Positions 1-8,907 of a stretch of 64,000 bases of DNA are shown here, in pieces. Numbering within the stretch: position 1 is the stretch's first letter; every line of letters begins with the position of its first letter. Location of the stretch: contig URDJ01000001.1 in the NCBI GenBank assembly GCA_900546615.1, positions 1 to 64,000 of the forward strand, in the 5' to 3' direction. This stretch comes from an uncultured Eubacteriales bacterium. GTDB lineage: Bacteria; Bacillota; Clostridia; Oscillospirales; Oscillospiraceae. The notes beneath the pieces were generated by a model. That model was not told where the DNA came from. It ran no database searches and saw only the letters and a program-made list of their open reading frames with translations. Position numbers and translations under genes: made by a program.

Positions 1-486
1 TTTTCACCCCACACTCATTGTACCACATTTCCTCTCTCAATACGAGAAAAAGGCCGCCGGTTGGTGACCTTTTTCGACAAGCTGAGCCGCACGGGTTACC
101 GACCCGGGCGGCTATATTTTGTCGGATGATTACTTTTCTTTATCGGCAGATGCCGTATATCGCCACATTTCTGCGCTCCTATCCTTCTCATTTTGCCTAG
201 TATTTTTCCTCACACATGCTCGCTGTCTCCGTATCGACGGGAGCGGACTACTTGCGCCAGAAGTCGGCGCGGAGTGTAAAGGTTGGGATGCCTTGGCGGC
301 TTAAAACCACGGCGTAGAGCGCGGCGGTCTAAGCTGAAGAGGCCGGTTATGTAGGCAGAGCGGATGGAGCTTTTAATCTCAAGGGCAATCTGGCCGCTCC
401 GGGTAGGCAAAGTTCAAGCGCGGAAGCCGCTGTCCTCATCGCAGGAGCAACAGAAAAAACGGCGTGTTCATGCCCATACTGCTCCG
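1..486. other. Non-coding or unassigned left edge
   Basis: No convincing gene is visible in these 486 bases. Short open frames exist on both strands, but none has a good ribosome site together with recognisable protein character. The segment lies downstream of the arylsulfotransferase gene, which ends at 487 on the minus strand. No strong terminator was identified. Bases 53-110 are GC-rich and might be the tail of an older coding remnant; this is only an impression. Confidence 0.4.
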
Positions 487-2262
487 CTAGATTTCCGTGG
501 GCGTTTGCTCCGTGCCGCGGAAAATGCGGTAGAGGTTGGTGCCGTTTTCAATGACCAACTGCATGTTGACCTCGCCGGTGCTGAAGTCGCGTTCCTCAAA
601 GGCAAAGTCTACGGCGCTGCCGCCGTAGCAGATGAGGTATGTGTCTGTTTCTTCGTCCATCAGCTCCGCTCCACCCATGGAACTTGAGCTGTATTCGGTA
701 CGGAACTCCTCGAAGTCCGACAGTGTCAGCGCCTCCTCGTCTATCCAGTACCGGCAGACGCGCGAGGTGCCGTCGGGCCCGCCGGCGTTGTCGAAGACGG
801 TGATGGAGCCGTCGTCCAGATAGCGGACATCGTGCTGGAAGAGGCCGATCTGCTCGATGCGCGCACCCTCGATATTGCTGGCGCCGCGGCCCATGATCCA
901 GAGTATATCGCCGCTATCGCGGTCCAGCTTGACCAGGCCCGTGGTGCGGAAGCTCACCAGCAAATCGTAGTTCTCTGCGTCCACGGCGATGGAGTTGATG
1001 TGCAGATAGTCGGTGTGAAGCGCCTCCGGGTCGGCGGCAAGAGCCTCGTAGTCGTTATTATAGATAGAGGCCTCGTATAGCTCCGGGTGGTTGATGGACT
1101 CCCAGTGCAGCAGCACCTCACCGGCCTTCTGTTCCTGGATGATGTTGTTTACCACGGGGACGCGCCGCCCCTCAAGGCCGGGGACGTTCTCCGCGTATTC
1201 GAGCGTGACGGAGGTTAGGATATAGTGGTCGTCGGCGAGTATCTTGTAGTCGTGGTTCTCGCAGCCGTGCTCCGGGTCGGTGATCGAGCCGGAGACGAGT
1301 GGGCGTATGTCACCGTTTATCACGTTGAAGTCCTCGTCGAGCAGCACGATGCGGGAGTAGGATATGTCGCCGTTGGTGTTCTCGACCTTTGCGTAGCACT
1401 GTTGATAGGCGTAGCGCACCGTGCCGTCAGCGTACTCTATCCGTCGGAAGTTATAGGCGTATCCCGGCACCTGGTCGTACCAGCGTATATAGCCCTCTGC
1501 CGTCATGACGAAGATATAGTTGTAGCCCACGCTCGTTTCCCCGCTCATGGTGACGAGAAAGTCCTCGTCCGAAACGCTGCGGCCGGTGAGCGTATAGTTC
1601 GGGAAGTCCTCCGGCAGCTCCGAAGCGCGTATGGTGCCGCTCACGTCCACTGCGCGGAGGCTGCCGTCGTCCTCCACGTGTATACGCCACTGGGTGCCGT
1701 TAGGAGCCTCGAGTATCGTCGGATCATCGGCCAGGTTCCGGTCATAGACTATGAGCTCGTCTATCGTGAGATAGTCCCGCTTGATCTCCGGGTCGGAGAG
1801 CTTGTCGCCGTAAACTATCAGCCTGCCCTCCGTGGGCTGCACTGCCATGCGCACATAGGCAATTCTTTCGTCGTCAGGAACGGTGATGGTGGCCAGGCCG
1901 AAGCTGTCAACGCGCTGGAGGAAGTTTTTGTCTGCGTCGAAATAGCAAACCACGTTGGTCGCGGTGCCGTTTCTCGTGAGCTGCTGCCCCGCCGAGCAGG
2001 GTATCCAGTTGCTCATGAGGCTCCCGTTCTGGGCGGCCACGATGCTGCCATCATAGTCGTAGAAAAAATCCTCGCAGAGTGCGGGATCAAGCAGGTTCTC
2101 CTGCTCCTCGTAAAAGTCTACGCCATCCATGTCAGTGAGTCGTAGACTTTGCAGTTCGCTGCGCAGACCGAAAATCATAACGACGGACGCCGCGAGCGCC
2201 GCCAGTATGATTATGTTGATTATCCACTGCATCCATCGCAGCGGAGCGGAGCCTGTTTTCAA
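487..2262 (-). CDS. Arylsulfotransferase (ASST) family membrane-anchored protein
   Basis: The 591-aa protein has one N-terminal membrane segment (about residues 12-32), so the bulk is expected outside the membrane. The C-terminal two thirds look like the ASST beta-propeller family, whose members move a sulfate group between phenolic compounds using an active-site His. Candidate catalytic residues, placed by family pattern, are H337 (ENHDYK), H421 (YLHINS), R439 (SFRTTG) and H477 (FQHDVR), each followed by propeller-like strands such as DGSITVFDNAG. It is the last gene of a minus-strand run with LemA and two DUF3137 proteins, 40 bases after a 54-aa membrane protein. The family call is fairly sure. 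The sulfate donor and acceptor are unknown, and many Firmicute ASST-like proteins have no proven activity. Confidence 0.82.
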   Translation of the reverse strand: MKTGSAPLRWMQWIINIIILAALAASVVMIFGLRSELQSLRLTDMDGVDFYEEQENLLDPALCEDFFYDYDGSIVAAQNGSLMSNWIPCSAGQQLTRNGTATNVVCYFDADKNFLQRVDSFGLATITVPDDERIAYVRMAVQPTEGRLIVYGDKLSDPEIKRDYLTIDELIVYDRNLADDPTILEAPNGTQWRIHVEDDGSLRAVDVSGTIRASELPEDFPNYTLTGRSVSDEDFLVTMSGETSVGYNYIFVMTAEGYIRWYDQVPGYAYNFRRIEYADGTVRYAYQQCYAKVENTNGDISYSRIVLLDEDFNVINGDIRPLVSGSITDPEHGCENHDYKILADDHYILTSVTLEYAENVPGLEGRRVPVVNNIIQEQKAGEVLLHWESINHPELYEASIYNNDYEALAADPEALHTDYLHINSIAVDAENYDLLVSFRTTGLVKLDRDSGDILWIMGRGASNIEGARIEQIGLFQHDVRYLDDGSITVFDNAGGPDGTSRVCRYWIDEEALTLSDFEEFRTEYSSSSMGGAELMDEETDTYLICYGGSAVDFAFEERDFSTGEVNMQLVIENGTNLYRIFRGTEQTPTEI

Positions 2263-2302
2263 ATTTCCGTCCTCCTGTATGCTGTTTGTCCAAACGCTGC
2301 CC

Positions 2303-2467
2303 TCAGTCGATGCCGCCCAGCAGCAGCGCCGTCAGTCCACCGTAGACGAGCCCCGCTGCCAGGAGCAGGGTTCCCAGGAACAGCAGCGTGCGGCGCGTAT
2401 GAGGAGCCTTTATTAGCAGCCCCGCCAGCATGGCGACGATGCCGAGGACCGCAAGGATGATCCACAT
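2303..2467 (-). CDS. Small two-helix membrane protein (54 aa)
   Basis: A short gene between DUF3137 and the arylsulfotransferase. The ATG at 2467 follows a clean AGGAGG eight to nine bases upstream, and the frame closes with TGA at 2303. The product begins MWIILAVLGIVAM and has two hydrophobic stretches (about residues 2-19 and 27-50) separated by a positively charged turn (KAPHTRR), so a hairpin in the membrane is likely. It starts 10 bases after the upstream gene stops, which suggests translational coupling in the LemA operon. No family is recognised. The overlapping longer minus-strand frame (2259-2465) is Arg/Gly/Ala-rich and looks like a shadow. Confidence 0.7.
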   Translation of the reverse strand: MWIILAVLGIVAMLAGLLIKAPHTRRTLLFLGTLLLAAGLVYGGLTALLLGGID

Positions 2468-2477
2468 GGCGCGCCTC

Positions 2478-3392
2478 CTATTTCCGGAACATGGTGTTCA
2501 CTGCCAGCAGCTCGTCCACCAGGGCTGTGACGTACTCAACCTCGCCCCGGAAACGGCGGCGCAGTGCACCAACGTCCGATACGTTCAGCCTCTCAAGTTC
2601 AAAGTGGTCGCGGCCGGAGTTCACCGCCACGTGTACCTTGCCCTCCTTGAGGAAACTCATATAGGTATTGCCGCCGGCGCGCTCGTCCAGCGTCATGATA
2701 TGATCCATGAGGTGCGGGGTGAGTATGTAGAAGGCGTCGTGCTCGTTCTCGCAGGTGACGCCGAATTTTTTGTTGAAGGCCTCGTTTTCCGTCTCGACCT
2801 GGCCTTTTTTCTTGCGCCCGTCCTCGAATATGCACAGGTCGGAGGTCAGCTCCCTGTGCAGGTCAAGTATAATCCATTGGCCACGGAAGCGGTTTCTGTG
2901 CACCTCATGTGTCTCTGTATTGCCGTTGTCATCCTCAGAAGTGAGGATGGTTACGCTGTCGAGTAAAATATCGCTCATCTCAATGTCTACGCCCCTGTAG
3001 CGAGCCCTGATGTGGTCGCTGCCTATGACCGCGTCGAACTTGAAGGGGAAGTGCATGTCGATGCTCTCTATCAGCGTGCCGTCTATGTAGCCGGTGTGGT
3101 CGTACTCCACCTCGTCAAACACCTCGGAGAGCAGCTCCGGGATGACAGTCTCGCTGAGCCGCTGCTTCATGCTCTCCCGTGCCTTCTTACGCCTTAACAT
3201 GGCCTGCGCCCCGAAGCCGAGCCCTATGACCAGCAGGACGATGCCGGTAATGCACAGGAGGGTTGAGTAATTGGTCATGAGGTGCCAGCCGAAGGCCGCG
3301 ACCGCAAAGCCGCCGACCATCAGCAGAGTTTCCTTTATGTTTGTTTTCCCGCCTTCGGCAATCTCTGCCTGGAGGTCTTTATCCTGCTTCAT
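2478..3392 (-). CDS. DUF3137 domain membrane protein, copy 2
   Basis: A 304-aa protein with two adjacent N-terminal membrane segments (about residues 22-60) and a large soluble part carrying the DUF3137 signature: NKKFGVTCENEHDAFYILTPHLMDHI near the C-terminal third. I chose the ATG at 3392 because GGGGAGG lies just upstream. A longer frame to 3473 exists, but it runs inside the preceding gene. The start overlaps the end of the first DUF3137 gene by 14 bases, so the two are co-translated paralogues. DUF3137 proteins often sit beside LemA, as here; their function is unknown. The soluble part probably faces the cytoplasm, but the sequence does not settle this. Confidence 0.82.
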   Translation of the reverse strand: MKQDKDLQAEIAEGGKTNIKETLLMVGGFAVAAFGWHLMTNYSTLLCITGIVLLVIGLGFGAQAMLRRKKARESMKQRLSETVIPELLSEVFDEVEYDHTGYIDGTLIESIDMHFPFKFDAVIGSDHIRARYRGVDIEMSDILLDSVTILTSEDDNGNTETHEVHRNRFRGQWIILDLHRELTSDLCIFEDGRKKKGQVETENEAFNKKFGVTCENEHDAFYILTPHLMDHIMTLDERAGGNTYMSFLKEGKVHVAVNSGRDHFELERLNVSDVGALRRRFRGEVEYVTALVDELLAVNTMFRK

Positions 3393-4323
3393 CGTTTCTG
3401 TCCTCCCCGCGTTTTCCCATAGGGATATTCTCGCCCTCCCTGGGTATTTCCAGAGCCTCCAGCAGGTCGCCAAGCTCCATTACCTCGCGCTCGAGCTTCT
3501 CAGAGAGCTCTGCGGTATTTGTACTGTCCCCCACCTCAAAGAGATCCCAGCCCCGCAGCGTAAGCAGCAGCGTGCCGTCACTGAGGAAGCGCATCCCGAA
3601 GATTCTGCCCTTCTCTGCCGTCAGGCGCAGCAGCGTCTCCATATAATGCGGGGTGAGCAGATAAAAAGTCTCGTGCTGGGCTCTGGTGGTTATGGAGAAG
3701 GCCCGGTTGAAGTCCACACTCTCGGTCTCCAGGCCGCCCAAAACGGCCATGTACTGAGTGATGGTGAAGTCGTTGCTCAGCTCCATGCCGTGGCGGCAGA
3801 CCACCATCAGCCCCTCAAAGACGGTGTCCCAGCTGTAGCTGACATTGCCGTCTTCGTCCCTCTCCGAGGTCCTCTTCTCAAGGCTGAACTCGCCCATCTC
3901 CAGGGAGATGCCGCGAAGAACGCCCTTGACATAGTCTCTGCGCTCGCCTATACGGTCGTAAAAGGGGTAGCCCAGCTCCTGCCGTATATAGTCGTCGCTT
4001 ACGCTCGATTCATGGTCGTATTTGTCCAGGCGGTCCATTACCCTGGCCAGCACGGTGGGAGTATACCCCGCCGCCAGCTTCTTGGACTTTCCACCTACTA
4101 TCGTGTTGCCTAAGGCGCCGATGCAGAGGAGCGGGAACATGATGCATACGATCTCGATCAGCGGCGTTTTGAGTACTTCCACATGGAACGCGATGACAAG
4201 CAATGCTACGATCGTCATCGGCACCAGGAGAATAAGCCCCGCCGTCTCTAATTTGTCGAAAAAACGTTTCCATCGGGCGTACAGCGCCAGACTGCTGTCC
4301 AGATCCTTTCCCTTTCCTGTCAT
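3379..4323 (-). CDS. DUF3137 domain membrane protein, copy 1
   Basis: A 314-aa paralogue of the next gene. Two membrane segments occur at about residues 28-50 and 56-78. The characteristic stretch SVDFNRAFSITTRAQHETFYLLTPHYMETLL matches the conserved block of the neighbouring copy (both have FY-LTPH-M). It starts 16 bases after lemA ends and overlaps the following copy. The pair diverges strongly outside the conserved block, so this is an old duplication. In known genomes LemA and DUF3137 commonly co-occur; a joint membrane function is inferred from that, not shown here. Confidence 0.82.
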   Translation of the reverse strand: MTGKGKDLDSSLALYARWKRFFDKLETAGLILLVPMTIVALLVIAFHVEVLKTPLIEIVCIMFPLLCIGALGNTIVGGKSKKLAAGYTPTVLARVMDRLDKYDHESSVSDDYIRQELGYPFYDRIGERRDYVKGVLRGISLEMGEFSLEKRTSERDEDGNVSYSWDTVFEGLMVVCRHGMELSNDFTITQYMAVLGGLETESVDFNRAFSITTRAQHETFYLLTPHYMETLLRLTAEKGRIFGMRFLSDGTLLLTLRGWDLFEVGDSTNTAELSEKLEREVMELGDLLEALEIPREGENIPMGKRGEDRNDEAG

Positions 4324-4338
4324 GGCGCTATGCCCTCC

Positions 4339-4866
4339 TTAAAACTGCATCTTTATGTCGCCGAGCTTGGCGTCGTCCGCGTCATAGAACTCCTTCGGAC
4401 TGCGTCCCTTCGCCAGCAGGCTTGCGGGGAAAATAGCGATGGCCGTGTTGTAGCGGCTGACGTTGGCGTTATACAGCCTGCGTGCCGCCTGGAGGTGCTC
4501 CTCTGCGTCCCTTATGCCGCGCTGCAGCTCCATGAACACCTCGCTCGAACGAAGTTCCGGATAGTTTTCTGCCACGGCGAAGAGGCGCCCGGTCAGCTCG
4601 CCCATTTCCCGGTCGGCCTTGCCCATCTCGTTCACACTCATACCGCTCCGCAGGGATATGACATCAGCGAAGAGATCCGACTCGTGCTCCATGAATCCCT
4701 TGGAAGTGTCCAGCAGCTTGGTGAGTGTGTCATAGCGCTTTGTGAGTGCGACCTCTATGCCGGACAGCGCCTCGTCTATCTTTATCTCCTTACGCTTGAA
4801 GCCGTTGGTGGTGCTTATGACCCATACGACGGCAAGCACCGCCAGTATTATCAGAATTGTAAACAT
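4339..4866 (-). CDS. lemA: LemA family protein
   Basis: A 175-aa protein with a single N-terminal membrane segment (residues 2-19) followed by a long helical domain typical of LemA, including ALTKRYDTLTKLLDTSKGF, AVAENYPELRSSEVF and ARRLYNANVSRYN. The ending with a phenylalanine-containing hydrophobic tail (KLGDIKMQF) is also family-like. The ATG at 4866 is preceded by AGGAGG; the longer frame upstream to 4938 overlaps the previous gene's end and is unlikely. It heads the LemA-DUF3137-DUF3137-small membrane-ASST run. LemA function is unresolved in most bacteria. Confidence 0.93.
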   Translation of the reverse strand: MFTILIILAVLAVVWVISTTNGFKRKEIKIDEALSGIEVALTKRYDTLTKLLDTSKGFMEHESDLFADVISLRSGMSVNEMGKADREMGELTGRLFAVAENYPELRSSEVFMELQRGIRDAEEHLQAARRLYNANVSRYNTAIAIFPASLLAKGRSPKEFYDADDAKLGDIKMQF

Positions 4867-4895
4867 ATTCAGCCTCCTGTCTTTATGTCCTGTGT

Positions 4896-6128
4896 TCAGT
4901 CCGGAGTGTACCAGGCCTCGCCCACGTAGTAGAACCATCCGTCCAGGCCGTCCACCTGGAAAGTGTCGTCGCTGGAATCGTAGTAGGCCTCGTAGTAGCC
5001 GCCACTATCGAACTCCACAACCAGGTAGTCCCCGTCCATCGTGTAAGTGGCGTCCTCGGAGCTGTAGAAGTCGGAGACTGTCGCGGTGCCGTCGGAGTGG
5101 AAGACTATGCTCATCTCCGCGTCGTCGTTGTCGTAGGCGCCGCCCAGGGCGTAACCGGAATCGCCGGAGCCGGAGTCGCCGCCGGAGGATTCGGAGCGGC
5201 TGAACCAGCCGTCCAGGCCCTCCACGATCAAGTCGCCGTCGCCGTCGATATAGCCCGTGTAGTCGCTGAAGGTCACCGTCTCCCCGTCAAAGGTGAAGGG
5301 GGAGGCAACACCAAAGCCGCCACCGATAGAGTAGACCACGGAACCGTCTCTGGTAAACTCCACGGAGTCGCCAGTGTAGCTGTTCACCCACTGGCCCACC
5401 ATCTCCGCCTCCGGGCCGGTGATGTCGGGATAGGTCAGCTGGGAGCTGTCGCCCCGGCTGTACCAGCCGCCCTCGCCATCGATCTCGATGATCAGGTCTC
5501 CCTCATCGTCGATATAGCCCTCGGAGATCCCCGCCGACGTATCGACGGTCACGGTCTCGCCGTCATAGCTGTACCAGCCGGAGGAACTGGAGGAGCTGCC
5601 GCCCTCATACATCTCCTGGAAGGTCAGGGAGCCGCTGCCGTCAAAGGTCAGCATGCGGTTGCCGCTGGTGTGGATCCAGTCGCCCTCCAGCTCGCTCTCC
5701 ATGCCGCCAGCCTCCATGAAACTGCTGCCGTCCATGTCGGGGCCGTAGGACCGCTCCTCCACCGGGAAGAAGTAGCCCAGACCCATGATGCCGATGGAGC
5801 CGTCCTTCTGCAGCTCGCCGGTGACCTCCTCGAGTTCGCCGTCCTCATTCTCATTCATGAGGGTCAGGACCTCGCCGTCCCAGCTATAGGTGATGTCGCC
5901 CATGTCACTGTAGGTATAGATCGTGCCGGTGCCGTCATCGAGCAGTTCCAGGCAGATGCCGCCCCAGCCCTCGCTCTCCCACAGACCCACTACGCCGTCG
6001 TCGTCGGCGAGGTCTCCACCGCTGTCGCTTGCTTTGTCGCTGCCGGTGTCTCCGCAGGCGGTGAGAAGGCACAGAGCCAGCAGCAGAGCCAGAGCCAGGC
6101 TCAGCGTTATTCTCAGTTTGCCTTTCAT
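4896..6128 (-). CDS. Acidic multi-repeat lipoprotein (lipocalin-like repeats)
   Basis: A 410-aa lipoprotein with a signal peptide and lipobox (LLTAC, Cys25), then about four beta-rich repeats that each open with G-x-W or G-x-Y and continue through a F-x-x-D/S-G-S/T turn (VVGLWESEG, LEGDWIHTSG, MVGQWVNSYTG, LGGAYDNDD). The protein is very acidic and Gly/Ser-rich. Its last ~50 residues are almost the same as those of the next lipoprotein, at DNA level too. The ATG at 6128 is preceded by GGAGGA; longer starts lack a ribosome site. It probably sits on the outer face of the membrane. The repeats recall small extracellular lipocalin-like or DUF domains, but I cannot name the family. Confidence 0.75.
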   Translation of the reverse strand: MKGKLRITLSLALALLLALCLLTACGDTGSDKASDSGGDLADDDGVVGLWESEGWGGICLELLDDGTGTIYTYSDMGDITYSWDGEVLTLMNENEDGELEEVTGELQKDGSIGIMGLGYFFPVEERSYGPDMDGSSFMEAGGMESELEGDWIHTSGNRMLTFDGSGSLTFQEMYEGGSSSSSSGWYSYDGETVTVDTSAGISEGYIDDEGDLIIEIDGEGGWYSRGDSSQLTYPDITGPEAEMVGQWVNSYTGDSVEFTRDGSVVYSIGGGFGVASPFTFDGETVTFSDYTGYIDGDGDLIVEGLDGWFSRSESSGGDSGSGDSGYALGGAYDNDDAEMSIVFHSDGTATVSDFYSSEDATYTMDGDYLVVEFDSGGYYEAYYDSSDDTFQVDGLDGWFYYVGEAWYTPD

Positions 6129-6226
6129 CTCATTTCTCCTCCTTCTTAAAACGAGAGCACATAAAGCGCCGCGATCCGTCATGTTTGTCGTGGGCGGCAA
6201 AAGCCGCCCACGGTGAGGTTCATAGT

Positions 6227-7138
6227 TCAGGGAGTGTACCAGGCTTCGTCGACGTAGTAGAACCATCCGTCCAGGCCGTCTACCTGGAAGCTGTCGTCGC
6301 TGGAGTCGTAGTAGGCCTCATAGGGTAACTGACCCTCAAACTCCATCAGGATATAGTCGCCGTCCACCGTGTAGGTACCCTCATCCGAGAACTCGAAATC
6401 GGACATGACGACAGTGCCGTCGGCGTAGAAGACGCAGCTCATCTCCTCGTCGTCGTTGTCGTAGGCGCCGCCCAGGGAGTAGCCGCCCTCGTCGTCGCTG
6501 TCATCATCCCCGTCGCCGACCATATCGTCATACAGGTCATAGTCGGCAATACTGTAATACTCCATCAGGTAGAGCTCGCCGTCCTCGCCCTCCATGTAGA
6601 GGTCCTCGCCGTCGTAATAGATTGAGGTGGAGCTGCCGTCGACATAGAGCGTGCCGGAATAGCCGTTCCAGTCGTAGCTGCCCAGGTACTCACCGGCGAT
6701 AATCAGGGTTCCGTCGGCGTAGAAGTCATAGATAACGCCCTCCACATCCCAAGCGCTGTCGGTCATGTCATATCGAACGGGCTCATCGCCTTCATCACCG
6801 GGATCAGCGGGGTAGTAGGTGATGGCCTCGACCCGCACAAAAACGATGTCGCCGTCCACAACCAGGCTGCCGTCCTCGCCCAGGACGCCCTGGAGGGTAT
6901 CGCCGTCGTAGCTGAGGGTAAGGGTCTCGCCGTCCCACTCGTAATCAACCACGGCGTAGTCGTAGTAGTCGGACATATCGGCTGTGCCGTCGTCATAGAA
7001 CACAAGGCTCGTCTCATAGTCGTCACAGTCCCAGTTGCCCACCAGGCTGACGGGCTCCTCGCCTCCGCAGGCAGAGAGAAGGCCGAGGGATAACACCAGG
7101 ACCATCAGTATGCAGAGCAGACGAAGTTTCTTTTTCAT
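6227..7138 (-). CDS. Acidic repeat lipoprotein sharing its C-terminus with the adjacent gene
   Basis: A 303-aa lipoprotein. The signal peptide ends in LLSAC with Cys24 as lipid site. Three beta-type repeats follow (LVGNWDCDD, DSAWDVEG, LGGAYDNDD), with very many Asp, Glu and Tyr residues. The C-terminal block from YSLGGAYDNDD to EAWYTP matches the C-terminal block of the following gene closely, with few changes over about 100 bases, pointing to a recent duplication or gene conversion. It is the third of four tandem lipoproteins in transcription order. Function unknown; extracellular and membrane-anchored location is inferred from the lipobox. Confidence 0.75.
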   Translation of the reverse strand: MKKKLRLLCILMVLVLSLGLLSACGGEEPVSLVGNWDCDDYETSLVFYDDGTADMSDYYDYAVVDYEWDGETLTLSYDGDTLQGVLGEDGSLVVDGDIVFVRVEAITYYPADPGDEGDEPVRYDMTDSAWDVEGVIYDFYADGTLIIAGEYLGSYDWNGYSGTLYVDGSSTSIYYDGEDLYMEGEDGELYLMEYYSIADYDLYDDMVGDGDDDSDDEGGYSLGGAYDNDDEEMSCVFYADGTVVMSDFEFSDEGTYTVDGDYILMEFEGQLPYEAYYDSSDDSFQVDGLDGWFYYVDEAWYTP

Positions 7139-7212
7139 TCAGGTTCCTCCTTGTTTAATGTTTTTTCGGTCTGGTTTTTCAGGGGCGGCCGCTCTCGCCC
7201 GCCCCAAAGTCA

Positions 7213-8820
7213 TCAATAGTAGTAGTAGTAGTAATCGTAGGTATCGCCGTAGTCTCCGGACCAGTAATAGTCGTCGTAGGTGTCGCCGTAGTCGCCGGAC
7301 CAGTAGTAGTCGTCGTAGTAATCATCGTAGTAGAAGTCGTCGCCCCAGCCGTCGTAGTCGTCGTAATAGTAGTCGTCGGCCCACCCGGCGTCGTTGGACT
7401 CGTAGTACTGGCCGTCTTCTATGTAGTAGTCATCGCCGAAGCCGATGAAGATGTCCTCATAGCCGTTCCAGTACCAGATATCCCCGTCCTCGTCATACCA
7501 GTAGTAGGCCGTGCCGTAGTCCCCGGTGTCACTCCACGCGCCGCCGGAGCCGCCGGTAGTCGGCTTGGGCTTGGGAGCCGTGGACCAGTCGCCCTCGAGG
7601 CCTATGCTGTCCATCATGTTCTTGCCGATGGCATAATAAGTCGCTATGCGGTCTTGCAGCGCCAGACTGCTCATGACTACCACGTATCCCGTGGGTCCCA
7701 CATAGCGTATCTGCAGCGCGCCGCGCACTGGCGTGTCGGGGGAGGGTGTGTAGATGGAACTGTCGACCCAGACATACTCGTCATAGGTGAAGTAGTTGCC
7801 GTGGTCCTGGAAGTCGGAACCTATGCTCTGGATAAGCTTGTCGCCGTACATAGCCTCCAGCACCTGGTCCATCATCTGCGCGAGCTTGGCCTTGGCACTG
7901 TCATAACCCTGGCTCATGGCGTCGTCATAGCCGTTCACGGCGACACGCTGTATTACTATGCTGGAGTAAAAGTCGTTTGTATCCTCCCTGTTTGCGGCAG
8001 TGAAGCTGAGCACAGAGGAGTCGCCGGAGACTGTCATAAGCTCTGGGTACCACACCATGTCACCGTCGGATCCAGGCAGCTCGATGGACTGGGTCAGCTC
8101 GTCATCCACGGAGGGCAGGGCGTAATTGGTCTCCTCCTCACCGGTGGGCCAGGGAGCGGGATAGAGCGTGTCGCCGTCGGAATCAGTCAACACACCTTCC
8201 TCAAAGGTCAGCGTGAGGTAGACGCTGCCGCTTTCCTCGAGCAGGTAGACCAGGTTCTCCTCGTACTCGAAGGCGTGGTTTATGTAGCTGAAGCCCGTGC
8301 TGTCCAGAAGCTGCCAGGTCATGTCCTCGTAGAGGACGATGTACATGTCGTAGTCGTCATACTTCCAGCAGCCGAGGAAGTCCTCGTCTATGCCGGCGTC
8401 CTCCGGCTCAATGACCGTGCCGCCCACGGTGAAGGCGTCTCCCTCGACGGGGGTGATGATGACCATCGCCGACTCCTCCGACCAGGCCATCTCGACGGCG
8501 TCGCCGTCGATGAGATCAAGGCCGTAGAACTCATAGGCGAAGCCGTCGACGTCCACCGCGCGCAGGTCAAAGGTATCACCCTCTGCCGGCTCGTAGCCGC
8601 TGAGGAAAATGGTGACGCTGCCGTCCTCTGCCGCGGCCGGCAGCAGGTCGTCGCCCCAGAAATCCTTGGAGGACAGAGTGACGTACAGCTCGACAAGCTC
8701 ATAGCCGAGGTCGTTCGTTATTCTTACCCCGGCCTCGCCGCCTTCGTCGCTTTCGCCCCCGCAGGCCGCCAGCGAGAACAGCATCACCGCCGCAAGCAGC
8801 AAAGACAGTACTCTTTTCAT
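7213..8820 (-). CDS. Lipoprotein with Tyr/Asp-rich repetitive tail
   Basis: A 535-aa lipoprotein: signal peptide and lipobox (SLAAC, Cys20), an N-terminal beta-like domain (ITNDLGYELVELYVTLSS, typical of domains that place a polar side chain), one FLGCWKYDDYD repeat as in the neighbouring lipoprotein, and a central domain around residues 250-420. The last ~90 residues are dominated by Tyr, Asp, Gly and Trp. They include two copies of a 13-residue unit YYWSGDYGDTYDD and end in six tyrosines. The ATG at 8820 has an AAAGGGG site. The tail is highly unusual and is discussed as a finding. Function unknown. Confidence 0.78.
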   Translation of the reverse strand: MKRVLSLLLAAVMLFSLAACGGESDEGGEAGVRITNDLGYELVELYVTLSSKDFWGDDLLPAAAEDGSVTIFLSGYEPAEGDTFDLRAVDVDGFAYEFYGLDLIDGDAVEMAWSEESAMVIITPVEGDAFTVGGTVIEPEDAGIDEDFLGCWKYDDYDMYIVLYEDMTWQLLDSTGFSYINHAFEYEENLVYLLEESGSVYLTLTFEEGVLTDSDGDTLYPAPWPTGEEETNYALPSVDDELTQSIELPGSDGDMVWYPELMTVSGDSSVLSFTAANREDTNDFYSSIVIQRVAVNGYDDAMSQGYDSAKAKLAQMMDQVLEAMYGDKLIQSIGSDFQDHGNYFTYDEYVWVDSSIYTPSPDTPVRGALQIRYVGPTGYVVVMSSLALQDRIATYYAIGKNMMDSIGLEGDWSTAPKPKPTTGGSGGAWSDTGDYGTAYYWYDEDGDIWYWNGYEDIFIGFGDDYYIEDGQYYESNDAGWADDYYYDDYDGWGDDFYYDDYYDDYYWSGDYGDTYDDYYWSGDYGDTYDYYYYYY

Positions 8821-8907
8821 AGTTTTTCCCCTTTCCAATGTTTGTTTTGCCCCGGGTCTCCGCACCGCAACGCGTATCGTATGTCCCGTTCCGGTGCACA
8901 CCGGGCC

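Noticed and set aside
18..410. Short open frames at the left edge on both strands
   Set aside because: No ribosome sites and no protein-like pattern; they overlap each other on opposite strands.
2259..2465. Minus-strand frame of 68 codons between DUF3137 and arylsulfotransferase
   Set aside because: Arg/Gly/Ala-rich shadow; the other frame (2303-2467) has a perfect ribosome site and membrane-helix character.
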